Under the pieces are notes generated by a model. That model searched no databases. It was not told the DNA's origin and saw only the letters and a program-made list of their open reading frames with translations. Both the position numbers and the translations under genes were made by a program. DNA of 5,717 nucleotides from an uncultured Clostridia bacterium (GTDB lineage Bacteria > Bacillota > Clostridia > Peptostreptococcales > Anaerovoracaceae): the NCBI GenBank assembly GCA_934277655.1, contig CAKQVC010000148.1, positions 1-5,717 on the forward strand, written 5' to 3'. Below, one piece after another: positions 4,900 to 5,717 of the stretch (its first letter is position 1; each line of letters opens with the position of its first letter).

Positions 4900-5717
4900 C
4901 TAAACAATTCTATTTAAAGTGCCGCCTTCCAGAAAACTTTTCAGATTTTCAGCGCTGGTTGTACAGATGATCTGGCGTGCTTCCCTGGTAGACCAGGCAA
5001 TGTGCGGCGTAAGGTACATGTTCGGGATTCCGATCAGTGGATGTCCGGCGCGAGGCGGTTCGCCGTTCAAGACATCTGCAGCAGCAGCGGACAGTTTCCC
5101 GCTTTTTAGTGCTTCTGCAACATCCTCTTCATTCAGCAGAGCACCTCTTGCGGTGTTGATCAGGATTGCGCCATCTTTCATGCGGGAGAGAAATTCCTTG
5201 TTGACAAAACCTTTGTTTTCCGGAGTTGCAGGGCAGTGCAGGCTTACGATGTCCGACTGGATGGCTGCTTCCGGATCACGGCTGTAAATATTGACTGTCA
5301 TGCCGAATGCTTTGGCAATTTCAGCGACACGTTTACCAATCGAGCCATATCCGACGATTCCTAAAGACTTTTCAGAAAGCTGCATCAGCGGTTTTTCTAC
5401 GAAACAGAAGTCAATAGCATTTTCCCATTTGTGATCCTGAACAGCCTGATTATGAAGTCCTACGTTGTTGGTAATTTCCAGAAGCAGTGCGAAGGTGTGT
5501 TGTGCTACCGCTTCAGTAGAATAGGCAGGTACGTTACAGACCGCAATTCCCTTTTCTTTGGCGGCGGCAATGTCGATATTATCATAACCGGTTGCTGTGA
5601 CGCCGATGAATTTCAGGTTCGGACAGGCATCCATGATCTGGCGGGTAATTTTTACCTTGGAGGTAAAAAGAGCGACTTCTGCAGTACCGATGGCGTCGAT
5701 AACGTCCTCTTGTGCGA
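4900..5717 (-). CDS. D-isomer-specific 2-hydroxyacid dehydrogenase, 5'-truncated by the window
   Basis: The frame stays open to the window edge, so the ATG at 5634 is internal: the upstream residues EDVIDAIGTAEVALFTSKVK match the family's N-terminal substrate domain. About 271 residues are visible of a usual 315-330. Numbering from M at 5634: ATGYDNIDIAAAKEKGI (14-30), NVPAYSTEAVAQHTFALLLE (34-53), Rossmann GYGSIG (95-100), catalytic Arg in NTARGALLN (R163), Glu in DVLNGEPP (E192) and His in LTPHIAWST (H211). All three catalytic residues are intact. These enzymes reduce 2-ketoacids such as hydroxypyruvate or glyoxylate with NAD(P)H. SR after the second strand (NIYSRD), in place of the usual Asp, hints at NADPH use (inference). 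Oddity: only about 14 residues separate GM from SDIVSLHCP, against about 28 in E. coli SerA, so one strand-helix unit seems missing. The closest terminator is at 4738-4783. Confidence 0.88.
   Translation of the reverse strand, partial: AQEDVIDAIGTAEVALFTSKVKITRQIMDACPNLKFIGVTATGYDNIDIAAAKEKGIAVCNVPAYSTEAVAQHTFALLLEITNNVGLHNQAVQDHKWENAIDFCFVEKPLMQLSEKSLGIVGYGSIGKRVAEIAKAFGMTVNIYSRDPEAAIQSDIVSLHCPATPENKGFVNKEFLSRMKDGAILINTARGALLNEEDVAEALKSGKLSAAAADVLNGEPPRAGHPLIGIPNMYLTPHIAWSTREARQIICTTSAENLKSFLEGGTLNRIV

Noticed and set aside
4721..4903. 60-codon plus-strand frame after the small-RNA promoter
   Set aside because: It runs straight through the perfect terminator stem and has a low-complexity Phe/Ile/Lys composition.
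4805..4919. 12-bp direct repeat TTCTATTTAAAG at 4805-4816 and 4908-4919, considered as an insertion footprint or att site
   Set aside because: About one 12-mer repeat is expected by chance in a window of this size, the sequence is AT-rich, and nothing mobile lies between the copies.

Overview
This window reads as chromosomal DNA from a low-to-moderate GC Gram-positive anaerobe, most likely a Lachnospiraceae or related Clostridia member. The grounds are AGGAGG-type ribosome binding sites, sigma-A promoters with extended -10 elements, intrinsic terminators, and the protein types present: a J-domain protein with a GF-rich linker and Cys-rich tail, a secreted PPC/FnIII-like protein, and a LytTR response regulator. 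No database search was possible, so the assignment is an inference. I see no tRNA, rRNA, CRISPR array, insertion sequence or prophage gene.

Layout. Positions 2-631 (+) hold the 3' part of a J-domain co-chaperone gene, followed by a likely terminator. Positions 899-2029 (+) encode a secreted protein with two beta-sandwich (PPC-like) modules and a C-terminal FnIII-like module, with its own -10 box and terminator. Positions 2030-2426 are non-coding but dense in signals: a C8 tract, a good promoter, a roughly 100-nt structured RNA ending in a very strong terminator, and an AT-rich repeat block. They lead into a probable two-gene operon: a B3/B4-domain protein (2427-3140; the fold of the PheRS beta editing module) and a small EamA/DMT-type membrane protein (3196-3621). 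Convergent to it, on the minus strand, is a LytTR response regulator (4399-3683) with a clear extended -10 promoter. The 500-bp gap 4400-4899 contains that promoter and, facing the other way, a plus-strand promoter followed about 115 nt later by a perfect 12-bp-stem terminator, which makes a candidate small RNA. The window ends in a 5'-truncated minus-strand gene for a D-2-hydroxyacid dehydrogenase (5717-4900).

How the parts may fit. The most coherent unit is the leader RNA, B3/B4 protein and EamA transporter. B3/B4 domains in PheRS clear mischarged tRNA, and DMT-family proteins often export amino acids or metabolites, so a joint role in handling a toxic amino-acid analogue is a reasonable but unproven hypothesis. 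The two short RNA candidates (about 2205-2306 and 4668-4783) are the least explained elements. Neither matches a riboswitch, T-box, 4.5S or 6S pattern that I could recognise by eye. The J-domain protein, the surface protein, the response regulator and the dehydrogenase look like independent transcription units.
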